Shown: piece by piece, positions 25,102 to 32,924 of the stretch | Position numbering within the stretch: the first letter of the stretch is position 1 | Layout: each line of letters opens with the position of its first letter | Assembly (NCBI GenBank): GCA_029860345.1 | Contig: JAOUBJ010000008.1 | Span: 1 to 64,000 of the forward strand | Origin: Candidatus Zixiibacteriota bacterium | Lineage (GTDB): Bacteria > Zixibacteria > MSB-5A5 > GN15 > FEB-12 | Direction: 5' to 3' | Length of the DNA: 64,000 nt | The notes under the pieces: model-generated | Seen by the model: the letters and a program-made list of their open reading frames with translations, nothing else | The model's database searches: none | Told to the model about the DNA's origin: nothing | Position numbers and translations under genes: made by a program

Positions 25102-27249
25102 TCAGTAGCTTCGTGCGGTGATAATCGCACCCACCAAGGCGACGGCCAAAATGAGTTCGAGAGTCACGAGCAGTCCTGTAACTCCCAACATCGGCAACAA
25201 AAGAGTGAGCGTCAGAAGCGCTCCGATAGCCGAGCCCAAGACCTCCACGGCATAGCCGATACCTCGGTTGCGCAGGGGACGATTCTCGTAGTAACGCCGG
25301 GTGGCGGCCACGAAAAGTGAACCGGTGGCCAGAGCCATGACGAACAGGAAAAGCAGATGGTATCCAATGGCCGTTGACGGTTCGATGCGATTCCATGTCA
25401 AACCGAAAATGGCGCCTGCTAATATCAGGACCACAAGCGCCGGATACTCCAGGTGTCTGCTTTTCAACTGCTGGGCGTAATACGTTCCGACGGCCAAACC
25501 AAGCATGAAGGAGCCGACCAGTGCGGCCAGTTCCGAATAGAGCGATCCGGCGGTGGTCTGAAAAACATAGAACGAAAGCAGTTCCAGAGAAATAGAGATA
25601 AGTCCGGCCACCAAGTACATAAACAGGCCAAATCGACGACGACGATCCCGACCGACAGATGCGTAGGTTAACAAGCCGAAGATAGGCACTAGTCCCAGCG
25701 TATATCCGTATGGCTGTTCAAGCCAGAACGACAAGATCAATCGATCCCTGTCGCCCGTCGAACGGTACAGCGCCTGCCGGTGCGGCAAAACCGGTCTGGC
25801 TGCGCTGTTGACATCGGAGTCCGATGACAATGCGGAGGTAAGCCGCTCCCGTTTGAATTCGTTGAGCCGATCACGAAGAAAGCTCTCGCTCAGGAAAGTC
25901 GGGTCGTACTCAAGCCTGTTCATGCGAACAACCAGACTGTCTGTACTTACTCCGAATAACGAAGCGTTCGACGCCATCAACAAAGTCTCCCCCCCCGGCC
26001 ATACCACGACCTGATCGAAAGACGCCGCTAAGCTGTTTCGAATAATCGAGAGCAAGGCCGCCACATCGTCGCTGACATATCGGTCGGTGTCGTATGCTGT
26101 GGGAATGACAAGCAACCCACTTTCCGTCAGGAGCCGCTGTGTTTGCCGAAAGAATTCCGGTGTCAGCAATCGATTGGTTTGGTAATTGTCCGGTTCACCG
26201 GCATCAATGATTATCACATCAAATCGCTCACGCCCGGCCCGCTCGTTAATGAACGAGAGTGGATCGTCGGTCAGGCGGGTCACTCCGCCCCCAAAAGATG
26301 TTGCATTTTCGGCCGGCCCATTCAGGCTTCGACGTGGGTCTACCGCGGTAAGGTGCAACGGCTCCAGGCGCAACGTCAACTGAGCCAGTCCGAATTCGCT
26401 GCGACCGAAGTAGAGGATTTCACGAGCCATTGGCTGGTAGAGCATGGCCGGCAACAGCAGGTTCTCCGCCGTCCGCACATCCGGGTGCACCGCCTCCACT
26501 TTGTTGTCGGTCAGAAGTACGATCATATTGTCACGAGAAAGCACGGTCTGCCGACCGTATGGGGTGTCGAACGACTGCACCACGTGGTAGGGCTGGTATT
26601 TTATGCCGTCGAGAGCACTATCAATCCGCCCTGCTATCCATACCGATCCGAACAGAAGGCCTGTCGTGATCAGTGTGAACAGCGCCGTGGCCGCAAGGGA
26701 CCTCTCCCTATGATTCAGCGTCAGGAAACCGACGGCGACCACAACAACCGCCAAAGCCAAAGCCATATTTGACAGGACACCTCGGCTGAACATTGCTATC
26801 AACACACCGCCCACGAAGGCTCCTGCGCCCTCCCACAGATAGACGGTTACGACGGCGCCCTCACTGCCCCATCCCTCCTTCGCAATGACCGAAAACAACC
26901 AGCCTGATATCAGGCCCGGCGGTAACATCACAAGTATAGCCATGGCTCCGGCGGTAGCGAACGGGATAACCTGTCCGGCCACCTCGCTGACAAACAGCGG
27001 CAATAATCTGACCGCCGGTATCAACACGCACAAGACTGCACACCCGGCTATGAACAAAGCAACGGCTCCGGGCTGATGGGTGTCACGTCCGCCCAAATAT
27101 GAACCAAGAGTTACCGCCAAAAGCCATCCAAACAAAGCCAGACCGATGAACAATTCATCGCCGTTGAACGATGAGACAAGTTCACGCAAGAGCAGCACCT
27201 GTCCTGCGACCGAAAAGAAGCCGAGCAGGAACGGTTTGCCCTTGGTCAT
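25102..27249 (-). CDS. Membrane-embedded spermidine-synthase-like protein
   Basis: A 715-residue protein. About seven hydrophobic segments lead (residues 1-215), a spermidine-synthase-like Rossmann domain is in the middle (about 220-420), and six or more further helices follow (about 505-715). The central domain has PYHVVQSFDTPYGRQTVLS and FDVIIIDAGEPDNYQTNRLLT, typical of aminopropyltransferase-like proteins. However, the glycine-rich SAM-binding loop is replaced by LYFGRSEFGLAQLTL. Such fusions occur widely and their substrate is generally unknown; polyamine synthesis is unlikely. The gene starts directly next to the AmrS-like stop codon. Confidence 0.83.
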   Translation of the reverse strand: MTKGKPFLLGFFSVAGQVLLLRELVSSFNGDELFIGLALFGWLLAVTLGSYLGGRDTHQPGAVALFIAGCAVLCVLIPAVRLLPLFVSEVAGQVIPFATAGAMAILVMLPPGLISGWLFSVIAKEGWGSEGAVVTVYLWEGAGAFVGGVLIAMFSRGVLSNMALALAVVVVAVGFLTLNHRERSLAATALFTLITTGLLFGSVWIAGRIDSALDGIKYQPYHVVQSFDTPYGRQTVLSRDNMIVLLTDNKVEAVHPDVRTAENLLLPAMLYQPMAREILYFGRSEFGLAQLTLRLEPLHLTAVDPRRSLNGPAENATSFGGGVTRLTDDPLSFINERAGRERFDVIIIDAGEPDNYQTNRLLTPEFFRQTQRLLTESGLLVIPTAYDTDRYVSDDVAALLSIIRNSLAASFDQVVVWPGGETLLMASNASLFGVSTDSLVVRMNRLEYDPTFLSESFLRDRLNEFKRERLTSALSSDSDVNSAARPVLPHRQALYRSTGDRDRLILSFWLEQPYGYTLGLVPIFGLLTYASVGRDRRRRFGLFMYLVAGLISISLELLSFYVFQTTAGSLYSELAALVGSFMLGLAVGTYYAQQLKSRHLEYPALVVLILAGAIFGLTWNRIEPSTAIGYHLLFLFVMALATGSLFVAATRRYYENRPLRNRGIGYAVEVLGSAIGALLTLTLLLPMLGVTGLLVTLELILAVALVGAIITARSY

Positions 27250-28389
27250 TTAGAAGACTCCGGGGAGCAGGCGCCGACAGTGTTGGCATCTGCCGACTTT
27301 TAGATCGTTCCTGACAATGCGATAGCCGCGTCGCTCTATCAGGACTCTGTCACATCCGGCACAGTAGGTCGATTCGGCCGCGTGACCGGGAACGTTTCCG
27401 AGATAGACGTAGTGCAAGCCTTCACTTTTGCAGATAGCGTGGGCGCGTTCAAGTGTTTCAAGCGGCGTCGACGGCAGGTGACGCAGCAAATACTGCGGAT
27501 GAAAACGGGAGAAGTGAATTGGAGTATCACAGCCGAGATTGCCTTTTATCCATCGTGCGAGATCGGTAAACTCCTGGTCGGAATCATTCAGCGTGGGTAC
27601 AACAAGGTAGACTATCTCCAACCACACTCCCGCCTTTTTGATTTGTATCAGAGCGTCCAATACCGGCCCGAGTTCACCGTTGACGATCTTTCGGTAGTAG
27701 TCCTCTCGAAACGACTTCAGGTCGACCTTGATCGCGTCCATTTGCAGGCACAATTCGGCCAGAGGTTCTTTGTCGATATACCCCCCGGTTATCATGACCG
27801 ATGATACACCCTGCTCATGAGCTCGTTGAGCGATGTCATACATGTACTCGTAGAAAATCACCGGCTCGGAATAAGTGTACGCTATCGTTGGGACGCTCCG
27901 CTCCTTACAAACCTTGACCAGCTCATTGGGCGGGAGATCCGCGCTGTCTATCTGCTCCGGACGCGCCTGGGATATCTCCCAGTTCTGACAAAACTTGCAG
28001 TTCACGTTGCATCCGGCCGTGGCCAACGAAAACGCTTTGGTCCCCGGACGGAAATGATACAGCGGCTTTTTCTCAATCGGATCGATATTCAGCGAACATG
28101 GTCGACCGTAGACAAGCGTGTAGTAGGTATCCTTTCGGTTTTCACGAACGCCGCAGTAGCCGCGCTCAAGATCGGTGATGCGACAGTGCCGAGGACAAAG
28201 CCGACACTCGATTCCACCCTCGTCGAGCTTCTTGTAGTGCCGTGCTTCCACCGACGACAGATTGTTGCCGTTGTTAAAAGCACAGACGTTCTGGACACCC
28301 CCGAGCAGCTCCGGCCAGAGTTCCGAGTGCGAAGCCGCAGCAACTGCCGAAGCAGACCCCATACACTTAAGAAATAGACGCCGCTCCAT
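27250..28389 (-). CDS. amrS: AmrS-type radical SAM protein with Tat-like N-terminus
   Basis: A 379-residue radical SAM enzyme of the AmmeMemoRadiSam AmrS family. An N-terminal four-Cys section (CRLCPRHCRITDLERGYCGV) precedes the SAM cluster motif CNVNCKFCQNW (Cx3Cx2C). Then come AYTYSEPVIFYEYM and a C-terminal Cys cluster (CAGCDRVLIER, CQHCRR) that may bind zinc. The N-terminus ERRLFLKCMGSASAVAAAS matches a twin-arginine signal and no Met suitable for a shorter start lies before the conserved region. The usual partners AMMECR1 and Memo are not in the window. The gene overlaps the upstream DUF362 gene by one base. Confidence 0.87.
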   Translation of the reverse strand: MERRLFLKCMGSASAVAAASHSELWPELLGGVQNVCAFNNGNNLSSVEARHYKKLDEGGIECRLCPRHCRITDLERGYCGVRENRKDTYYTLVYGRPCSLNIDPIEKKPLYHFRPGTKAFSLATAGCNVNCKFCQNWEISQARPEQIDSADLPPNELVKVCKERSVPTIAYTYSEPVIFYEYMYDIAQRAHEQGVSSVMITGGYIDKEPLAELCLQMDAIKVDLKSFREDYYRKIVNGELGPVLDALIQIKKAGVWLEIVYLVVPTLNDSDQEFTDLARWIKGNLGCDTPIHFSRFHPQYLLRHLPSTPLETLERAHAICKSEGLHYVYLGNVPGHAAESTYCAGCDRVLIERRGYRIVRNDLKVGRCQHCRRLLPGVF

Positions 28390-29309
28390 CAGAAGAGCTT
28401 CCCTTCCTGTATGCGACCCTTGTCGTTCACCACTTGCACCCGCAGGTCGATCTTCGATATGTCGGCCGTACCTAAACCATGAGCCTGCGCCGTCTGAAGA
28501 TACCTGGCCGGACGATTCGCTTTTTCAAGCGACGGCAAACCAGCCTCCCTGCGACAGTGCTCCACAATCTCAAGACCGACACGATCAACGGCCACAGGAT
28601 CGTCGGACAGCACGATGCCACCATAAGGAGCTATGAAGCCGGGATCATAACCGGGTCCGTTGCTGTACTGCACCTGCACGGCGTTGATGATAGTGAGGCG
28701 GTTCCGGGTGCGAATAGGAACCATAAGCGAAACATCGGCCACATGCGGATCACAATTGTTGCCATGAAACTTATTCGGATTGTTAATGGCTCCGAACATG
28801 TTTTTCATACCACCGGACAGACCGGCAATTGAATGGTCTTTCAGCACCGGCAGATTGATGTTGCCGGTCACAGCACTTTCCAGGATGCGACTGATCAAAC
28901 TTGAGGACTCCCCCGCGCTATGGAACTCATAACCGTAACCGACACCGTTGGCATCGGTACCCAGACACCGTCGGCCGAGATTCGAGGCGTTCAGCTCAAA
29001 TCCAGCCTGCTGCAACTCGCGGCTGGTGCGCTCCCACACCACGACATCGTTGGGCTGCCATCCGGCATTCTCAAGAATATCAGCCAAAGCACCAACCAAC
29101 GGAACCGGGGTCGAGTTGAACTTCCCGGTCAGGCAGTTCGTTTTCAGACCTACCGCACCCTTGGGTAGCAGTTTTTGAATAGCTGCGATCACCGACGTTT
29201 GATTAGTTAGAGTGGTCAGACCACTGGAGACCAGTTGCTTATATTGGGCGAGATTCAATCGGTCGCCTCGAATCCCTGCCTCATGCCTGACTACAACAAC
29301 TTGGCTCAT
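28389..29309 (-). CDS. DUF362-family protein without export signal
   Basis: A 306-residue DUF362 protein, starting at ATG 29309 (MSQVVVVRHEAG). The longer open frame upstream lacks a ribosome site. Family features are AVGLKTNCLTGKF, VVVWERTSRELQQAG, LPVLKDHSIAGLSGGMKNMFGAI and GYDPGFIAPYGGIVLSDD. It is a paralog in family, not in close sequence, of the Tat-tagged DUF362 protein at 21477. It heads the minus-strand operon DUF362, amrS and the spermidine-synthase-like gene, all overlapping or abutting. The Cys ligands seen in ferredoxin-fused DUF362 proteins are absent. Confidence 0.87.
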   Translation of the reverse strand: MSQVVVVRHEAGIRGDRLNLAQYKQLVSSGLTTLTNQTSVIAAIQKLLPKGAVGLKTNCLTGKFNSTPVPLVGALADILENAGWQPNDVVVWERTSRELQQAGFELNASNLGRRCLGTDANGVGYGYEFHSAGESSSLISRILESAVTGNINLPVLKDHSIAGLSGGMKNMFGAINNPNKFHGNNCDPHVADVSLMVPIRTRNRLTIINAVQVQYSNGPGYDPGFIAPYGGIVLSDDPVAVDRVGLEIVEHCRREAGLPSLEKANRPARYLQTAQAHGLGTADISKIDLRVQVVNDKGRIQEGKLF

Positions 29310-29629
29310 ACAGATTATAGTATGCAGGGGGCCATGCCTGTCAACCCCTTTTTGACTCGTAACAGTAGGCTGTTGATTGTCCCCGGGCGACATGCGAGAG
29401 TTGAAACAGTTCTATCCCGCGTCGTTGCGAACGAGTCCCCCGCCACCGGCGAGGGACGAGAGCGGCAATCTCATGTGGTGTCGCGACGAATCCGCCCGAC
29501 ACCTATAGTTCGCCATATTGCCGTCAGGCGAATCGCCTGACAGCACCTTCGCATCTTCCAGGGAGATTGCCGCGGCCACGCGAAGAGCGTGGCCTCGCAA
29601 TGACGCTTTGGGTGTTCTGGGGCAATCCG
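29310..29629. repeat. Repeat-containing spacer
   Basis: Between yebC and the DUF362 gene lie two 'cgttgcgaacgagtc...agcggcaatctca' type units (about 29403-29475 and 29564-29605). Between them is a gccgtcaggcgaatcgcctgacagc hairpin (about 29519-29543). The promoter of the DUF362 operon should also be here. I cannot place it. Confidence 0.65.
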
Positions 29630-30379
29630 TCAGGCCAGCTTTTCCAGAAGCTCCTCGGAGATATCGAAATTGGCATAGATCTTCTGAACGTCGTCAAGGT
29701 CCTCAAGCATCTCGTACAACTTCATCATCGAGTTGGCCTGCGACTCTTTTTCGAGCTTGACCGAGTCTTTGGGAATCATGGTTACTTCGGCCGAGACCAT
29801 CGGAATGCCCTTGGCCTCGATAGCCGAACGGACTGCGTCAACATCGGCCGGCTGCGTGATCACTTCGTAGGACCCTGACTCGCTCTTGATATCTTCGGCG
29901 CCGGCGTCCATGGCCACTTCCATGAGCGTGTCCTCATCGACCGCATCGAGGTCTATCGTGATCAGACCCTGCTTTTCGAACATCCAGGCCACGCATCCGC
30001 TGGCCCCGAGATTACCGCCGTACTTGGTGAGGGCATGACGCACCTCGCCGACGCAACGGTTCTTATTATCGGTAAACGCTTCCATGTAGAGGGCCACACC
30101 GCCGGGGCCATAGCCTTCGTAGTTGATCGACTCGTAGGTGACGCCCGGCAGTTCGCCGGTACCTTTCATGACTGCCCGTTTGATATTGTCGGCCGGCATG
30201 TTGGACCCTTTGGCCGCCGCGATGGCCGTGCGCAAGCGGGGATTGCCGTCGGGATCGCCGCCACCTTCACGGGCGGCAATGGTTATTTCTTTGATATGCC
30301 GGGTGAAGACTCTGCCGCGTTCGGCGTCGGCCTTCCCTTTTTTGCGTTTAATCGTCGCCCATTTTGAATGACCTGACAT
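29630..30379 (-). CDS. yebC: YebC/PmpR-family regulator
   Basis: The 249-residue protein is a full-length YebC-family member: [25 protein letters not shown], then [37 protein letters not shown] and the [10 protein letters not shown] segment. The family was annotated as transcriptional regulators; newer work also links members to easing ribosome stalling at proline runs. It is monocistronic here, with repeats on both sides. Confidence 0.96.
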   Translation of the reverse strand: MSGHSKWATIKRKKGKADAERGRVFTRHIKEITIAAREGGGDPDGNPRLRTAIAAAKGSNMPADNIKRAVMKGTGELPGVTYESINYEGYGPGGVALYMEAFTDNKNRCVGEVRHALTKYGGNLGASGCVAWMFEKQGLITIDLDAVDEDTLMEVAMDAGAEDIKSESGSYEVITQPADVDAVRSAIEAKGIPMVSAEVTMIPKDSVKLEKESQANSMMKLYEMLEDLDDVQKIYANFDISEELLEKLA

Positions 30380-30436
30380 CGGTTCAATCTCCCTTTATCT
30401 GAACATTCTCATATACTCAACACACTATACGTCACT

Positions 30437-30840
30437 CCCAGACCTTGTCATTCCCGCGCAGGCGGGGTGGCAAGCCACTCTTTTCTCTGTTGCGTCGGTT
30501 CTTGCGGCTGCGCTAGCAGGCGTGTGAACCGACGGCTCCCACAGCAAGCTGTGGGCCACCCAGACCTTGTCATTCCCGCGCAGGCGGGGTGGCAAGCCAC
30601 TCATTTCTCTGTTGCGTCGGTTCTTGCGGCTGCGCTAGCAGGCGTGTGAACCGACGGCTCCCACAGCAAGCTGTGGGCCACCCAGACCTTGTCATTCCCG
30701 AGCAGGCGGGGTGGCAAGCCACTCTTTTCTCTGTTGCGTCGGTTCTTGCGGCTGCGCTAGCAGGCGTGTGAACCGACGGCTCCCACAGCAAGCTGTGGGC
30801 CACCCAGACCTTGTCATTCCCGCGCAGGCGGGAATCCATC
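30437..30840. repeat. Three tandem 122-bp repeats plus a partial fourth
   Basis: Copies start at 30437, 30559 and 30681 with an exact 122-bp period, and the fourth (30803) ends as a complete cgcaggcgggaatcc hairpin. I see only isolated differences, for example ctctttt/ctcattt in copy 2 and cgcgc/cgagc in copy 3. Each unit carries three hairpin modules: the left half of a 'cattcccgcgcaggcggg' hairpin, cggttcttgcg...gcgtgtgaaccg, and cccacagcaagctgtggg. Frames through it encode identical repetitive peptides and are not genes. Confidence 0.93.
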
Positions 30841-31097
30841 TTATCTGTCATTCTGGCGAAGGCCAGGCGGCAAGCCACTCTTTCGCGCTTCGCGCGTGGC
30901 AGTCATAGGTAGGTCTGTCTTTAGACCTGCCAAGTCCACCAAGATGACAGATTCCAGCCATTCAGAATAACAAATCAGCCTTTACTTGGCAAGAGGGAGT
31001 TGGGGGGCTGCAGCAGCTGTTTCTGCTTGCCTAAACCGGTCTACTCTCTGTTTCTTTCCGTCTGACATTGTTATACACAGAATGAGGATTGTCCACC
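30841..31097. other. Spacer upstream of the HIT gene
   Basis: The left part contains degraded repeat remnants (gcgcttcgcgcg; gtaggtctgtctttagacctgcc at about 30909-30931). The right part is AT-richer and presumably holds the HIT promoter. I see no gene. Confidence 0.5.
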
Positions 31098-31430
31098 ATG
31101 CCCACTATATTCACGCAGATAATAAACCGCGAACTGCCCGCCAATGTATTCCATGAAACGGACGAAGTGATCGTAATTGCCGACCATCGTCCGCAAGCGC
31201 CGGTGCACTTGTTGATCATCCCCAAAACCGAATACAAGAACTTCTACGAGACACCGCCTGAAGCACTCGCCATGATGAACCAGACGGCCAAGATGATCGC
31301 CGAAAAGTTGGGTATCAGTGACCATTTTCAGATTCTGATCAATAACGGTCTGGGGCAGGAAGTGCCGCACGTGCATTTTCATTTCAAGTCCAACCGCGGC
31401 GCGGACAAGTTGACGTTCGTGCTGAGGTGA
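31098..31430 (+). CDS. HIT-family nucleotide-binding protein
   Basis: A 110-residue histidine triad protein of the HINT/PKCI type. It has FTQIINRELPANVFHETDEVIVIADH at the N-terminus, then HLLIIPK, and the triad V-P-H-V-H-F-H-F where the middle His attacks phosphoramidate substrates. Such proteins hydrolyse adenosine phosphoramidates or related nucleotidyl compounds. The start is ATG 31098 with a gagg site upstream; a TTG nine bases earlier is also open. It stands alone between repeats. Confidence 0.93.
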   Translation: MPTIFTQIINRELPANVFHETDEVIVIADHRPQAPVHLLIIPKTEYKNFYETPPEALAMMNQTAKMIAEKLGISDHFQILINNGLGQEVPHVHFHFKSNRGADKLTFVLR

Positions 31431-31820
31431 GGTTAGAAAGGGGGCTCAATGTCGAGACCCGCGCCACCGTGCTGCGCTCACCCCTCGACTCCGCTCGGGG
31501 TGACAAAACTGATTGGTTGAAACGAGTAGGGCAGAACCGCGTCTGGTTCTGCCGCCCTGGCCGCAGGGTCACACCCGCCTACGGCGTGCAGGACCCAGCG
31601 GAACCGGTGTGGCGGAACCGCTGAGAGGGTTCCGCCCTACTGTCTCAGCTACTCCCGCGCGATCTGAAGATTACGCGGGCACAAGAACGATCATGCTTCG
31701 ACTCCGCTCAGGGTGAGGTTGGGGGTGCTCAGGGTGAGGTTTGGCCAAATTCTACTACACGGTCTCTGAATAATCTGCTATCTTCCGGGTAAGCTTGGCA
31801 CGAATGACGAGGTACACAGC
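31431..31820. repeat. Repeat-rich spacer
   Basis: It contains two inverted-arm copies of the 'cctcgactccgctcggggtgac' family (31478-31505 and 31695-31719), a partial actcagggtgagg copy, and gtagggcagaaccgcg...cgcggttctg-like segments around 31528-31640. No gene is seen. Confidence 0.65.
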
Positions 31821-32207
31821 ATGTTCTGCCCCAACTGTCGTTACGAATACTTAGAGACTGTTACCGTCTGCCCCGACTGCAACGAACGACTTGTCAGTCA
31901 ACTTCGCGATAAGTCGAAAGAGTCTGATAGTTACGATGATTGGGTGCGACTGGCCCTATTGTCATCGATGCAACATTCCAAGGTAGTGGTGGAGGCGCTG
32001 CATTCCAACGACATCCCGGCAGTGCTACTATCCGACAACGGACCTTGCACACACAACTGTCAGATGGGGTCGGTATCGGAGGAGTTGACTAGTGATGGAT
32101 TCATGGTGCTAGTGCCGAGCGAGTTTGTGGGCGAGGCCGATCAAATCGCCGGTTCCGTCCTGGGCGAAGAGTGGGAACAGGCCAAGCTGTACGATGTAGA
32201 ACCTTGA
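31821..32207 (+). CDS. Zinc-ribbon protein with DUF2007-like domain
   Basis: A 128-residue protein. An N-terminal zinc ribbon (CPNCRYEYLETVTVCPDC, two CxxC pairs) is followed by a small alpha/beta domain. That domain has the pattern LALLSSMQHSKVVVEALHSN, then IPAVLLSDN, then VLVPSEFVGEADQI. This resembles the putative signal-transducing DUF2007 fold (GlnB-like) in which a 'go up-stream and pick the other subunit' helix follows the first strand. The function is unknown. It is 7 bp upstream of the NUDIX gene, so the two are likely one operon. Confidence 0.72.
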   Translation: MFCPNCRYEYLETVTVCPDCNERLVSQLRDKSKESDSYDDWVRLALLSSMQHSKVVVEALHSNDIPAVLLSDNGPCTHNCQMGSVSEELTSDGFMVLVPSEFVGEADQIAGSVLGEEWEQAKLYDVEP

Positions 32208-32214
32208 GTGGCGA

Positions 32215-32691
32215 GTGATTGAATCCGTGGCCCGCGCTCCATTCCAAGTATTGGTTCTCCCCTACCGGATCACCGACGAAGATGAGATTCTGTACGGGCT
32301 GCTAAAACGGGATGCGTCAACCGGTGGTTACTGGCAACCTGTCGCCGGTGGCGGCGAAGATGACGAAACTCCCGAACAAGCAGCCCGGCGCGAGGCGTTT
32401 GAAGAAGCAGGTATCCCGGTCGAATCGGAACTCACAAAACTGGAAAGTTTCTCGACACTTCCGGTCGATGCGGTGTGCGGCTTCTTGTGGGGTGATGACG
32501 TAGTAGTTCTTCCTCAGCACTGCTTTGCCGTTCGGCTCCAGAGTGCGAGTCTTACACTGTCCGAGGAACACACCGAGTATCGTTGGCTGTCTTATGACGC
32601 AGCAAGAGAACTGCTGAGTTGGGATGACAACCGCACTGCACTGTGGGAGCTGAACTACCGGTTGACACAACCCCATCAAAACAGCACTTAA
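32215..32691 (+). CDS. NUDIX hydrolase
   Basis: A 158-residue NUDIX protein. The NUDIX box is complete: GGGEDDETPEQAARREAFEE followed by AGI, with the REx2EE metal-binding core. The flanking pattern (QVLVLPYRITDEDEILYGLL and W-Q-P-V-A) resembles dihydroneopterin-triphosphate pyrophosphatase-like members, but the substrate cannot be fixed. A GTG at 32215 or at 32227 is the start. It follows the zinc-ribbon gene by 7 bp. Confidence 0.9.
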   Translation: MIESVARAPFQVLVLPYRITDEDEILYGLLKRDASTGGYWQPVAGGGEDDETPEQAARREAFEEAGIPVESELTKLESFSTLPVDAVCGFLWGDDVVVLPQHCFAVRLQSASLTLSEEHTEYRWLSYDAARELLSWDDNRTALWELNYRLTQPHQNST

Positions 32692-32765
32692 CGATGTTGG
32701 GTGGCCGCCCAAGACCTTGTACGGGGCGGGGAATCAATCGGAGGTGTATCACACCTAAAGAAAAC

Positions 32766-32840
32766 CGTAGGTCGACACCCCTGGTCCGTAGGACCGCCGC
32801 AGGCGGGTTTCGACATCCCGCGCGGCGCGGGATTCTTCGG
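32766..32840 (+). repeat. Composite hairpin element, copy 3
   Basis: Opens cgtaggtcgacaccc, closes gggtttcgacatc, with inner hairpins ggtccgtaggacc and gccgcaggc. It is then followed by cccgcgcggcgcggg and attcttcgg, as in copy 2. The third (cccacc/ggtggg) hairpin of copies 1 and 2 is missing. Confidence 0.6.
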
Positions 32841-32859
32841 TTCTGCATTGCGACAGAAA

Positions 32860-32911
32860 GACGTCGAAACCTCGCTTCGCGACACCTTCGGGTCAGGGGT
32901 TTCGACCTACC
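32860..32911 (-). repeat. Composite hairpin element, inverted partner of copy 3
   Basis: On the minus strand it reads gtaggtcgaaacccc ... ggtttcgacgtc with inner hairpins acccgaaggt and cgcgaagcg. It faces copy 3 across about 20 bp, the same inverted-pair arrangement as at 7115/7231. Confidence 0.55.
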
Positions 32912-32924
32912 AGATTGCATCACC

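Noticed and set aside
30437-30840. CRISPR array
   Set aside because: The copies are 122 bp with no variable spacers, and no cas genes are near. The Cas4-like nuclease at 20238 is far away and stands alone.
30467-30908. Three near-identical 60-residue frames
   Set aside because: They are translations of the 122-bp repeats and have no start signals. The complement carries similar frames.
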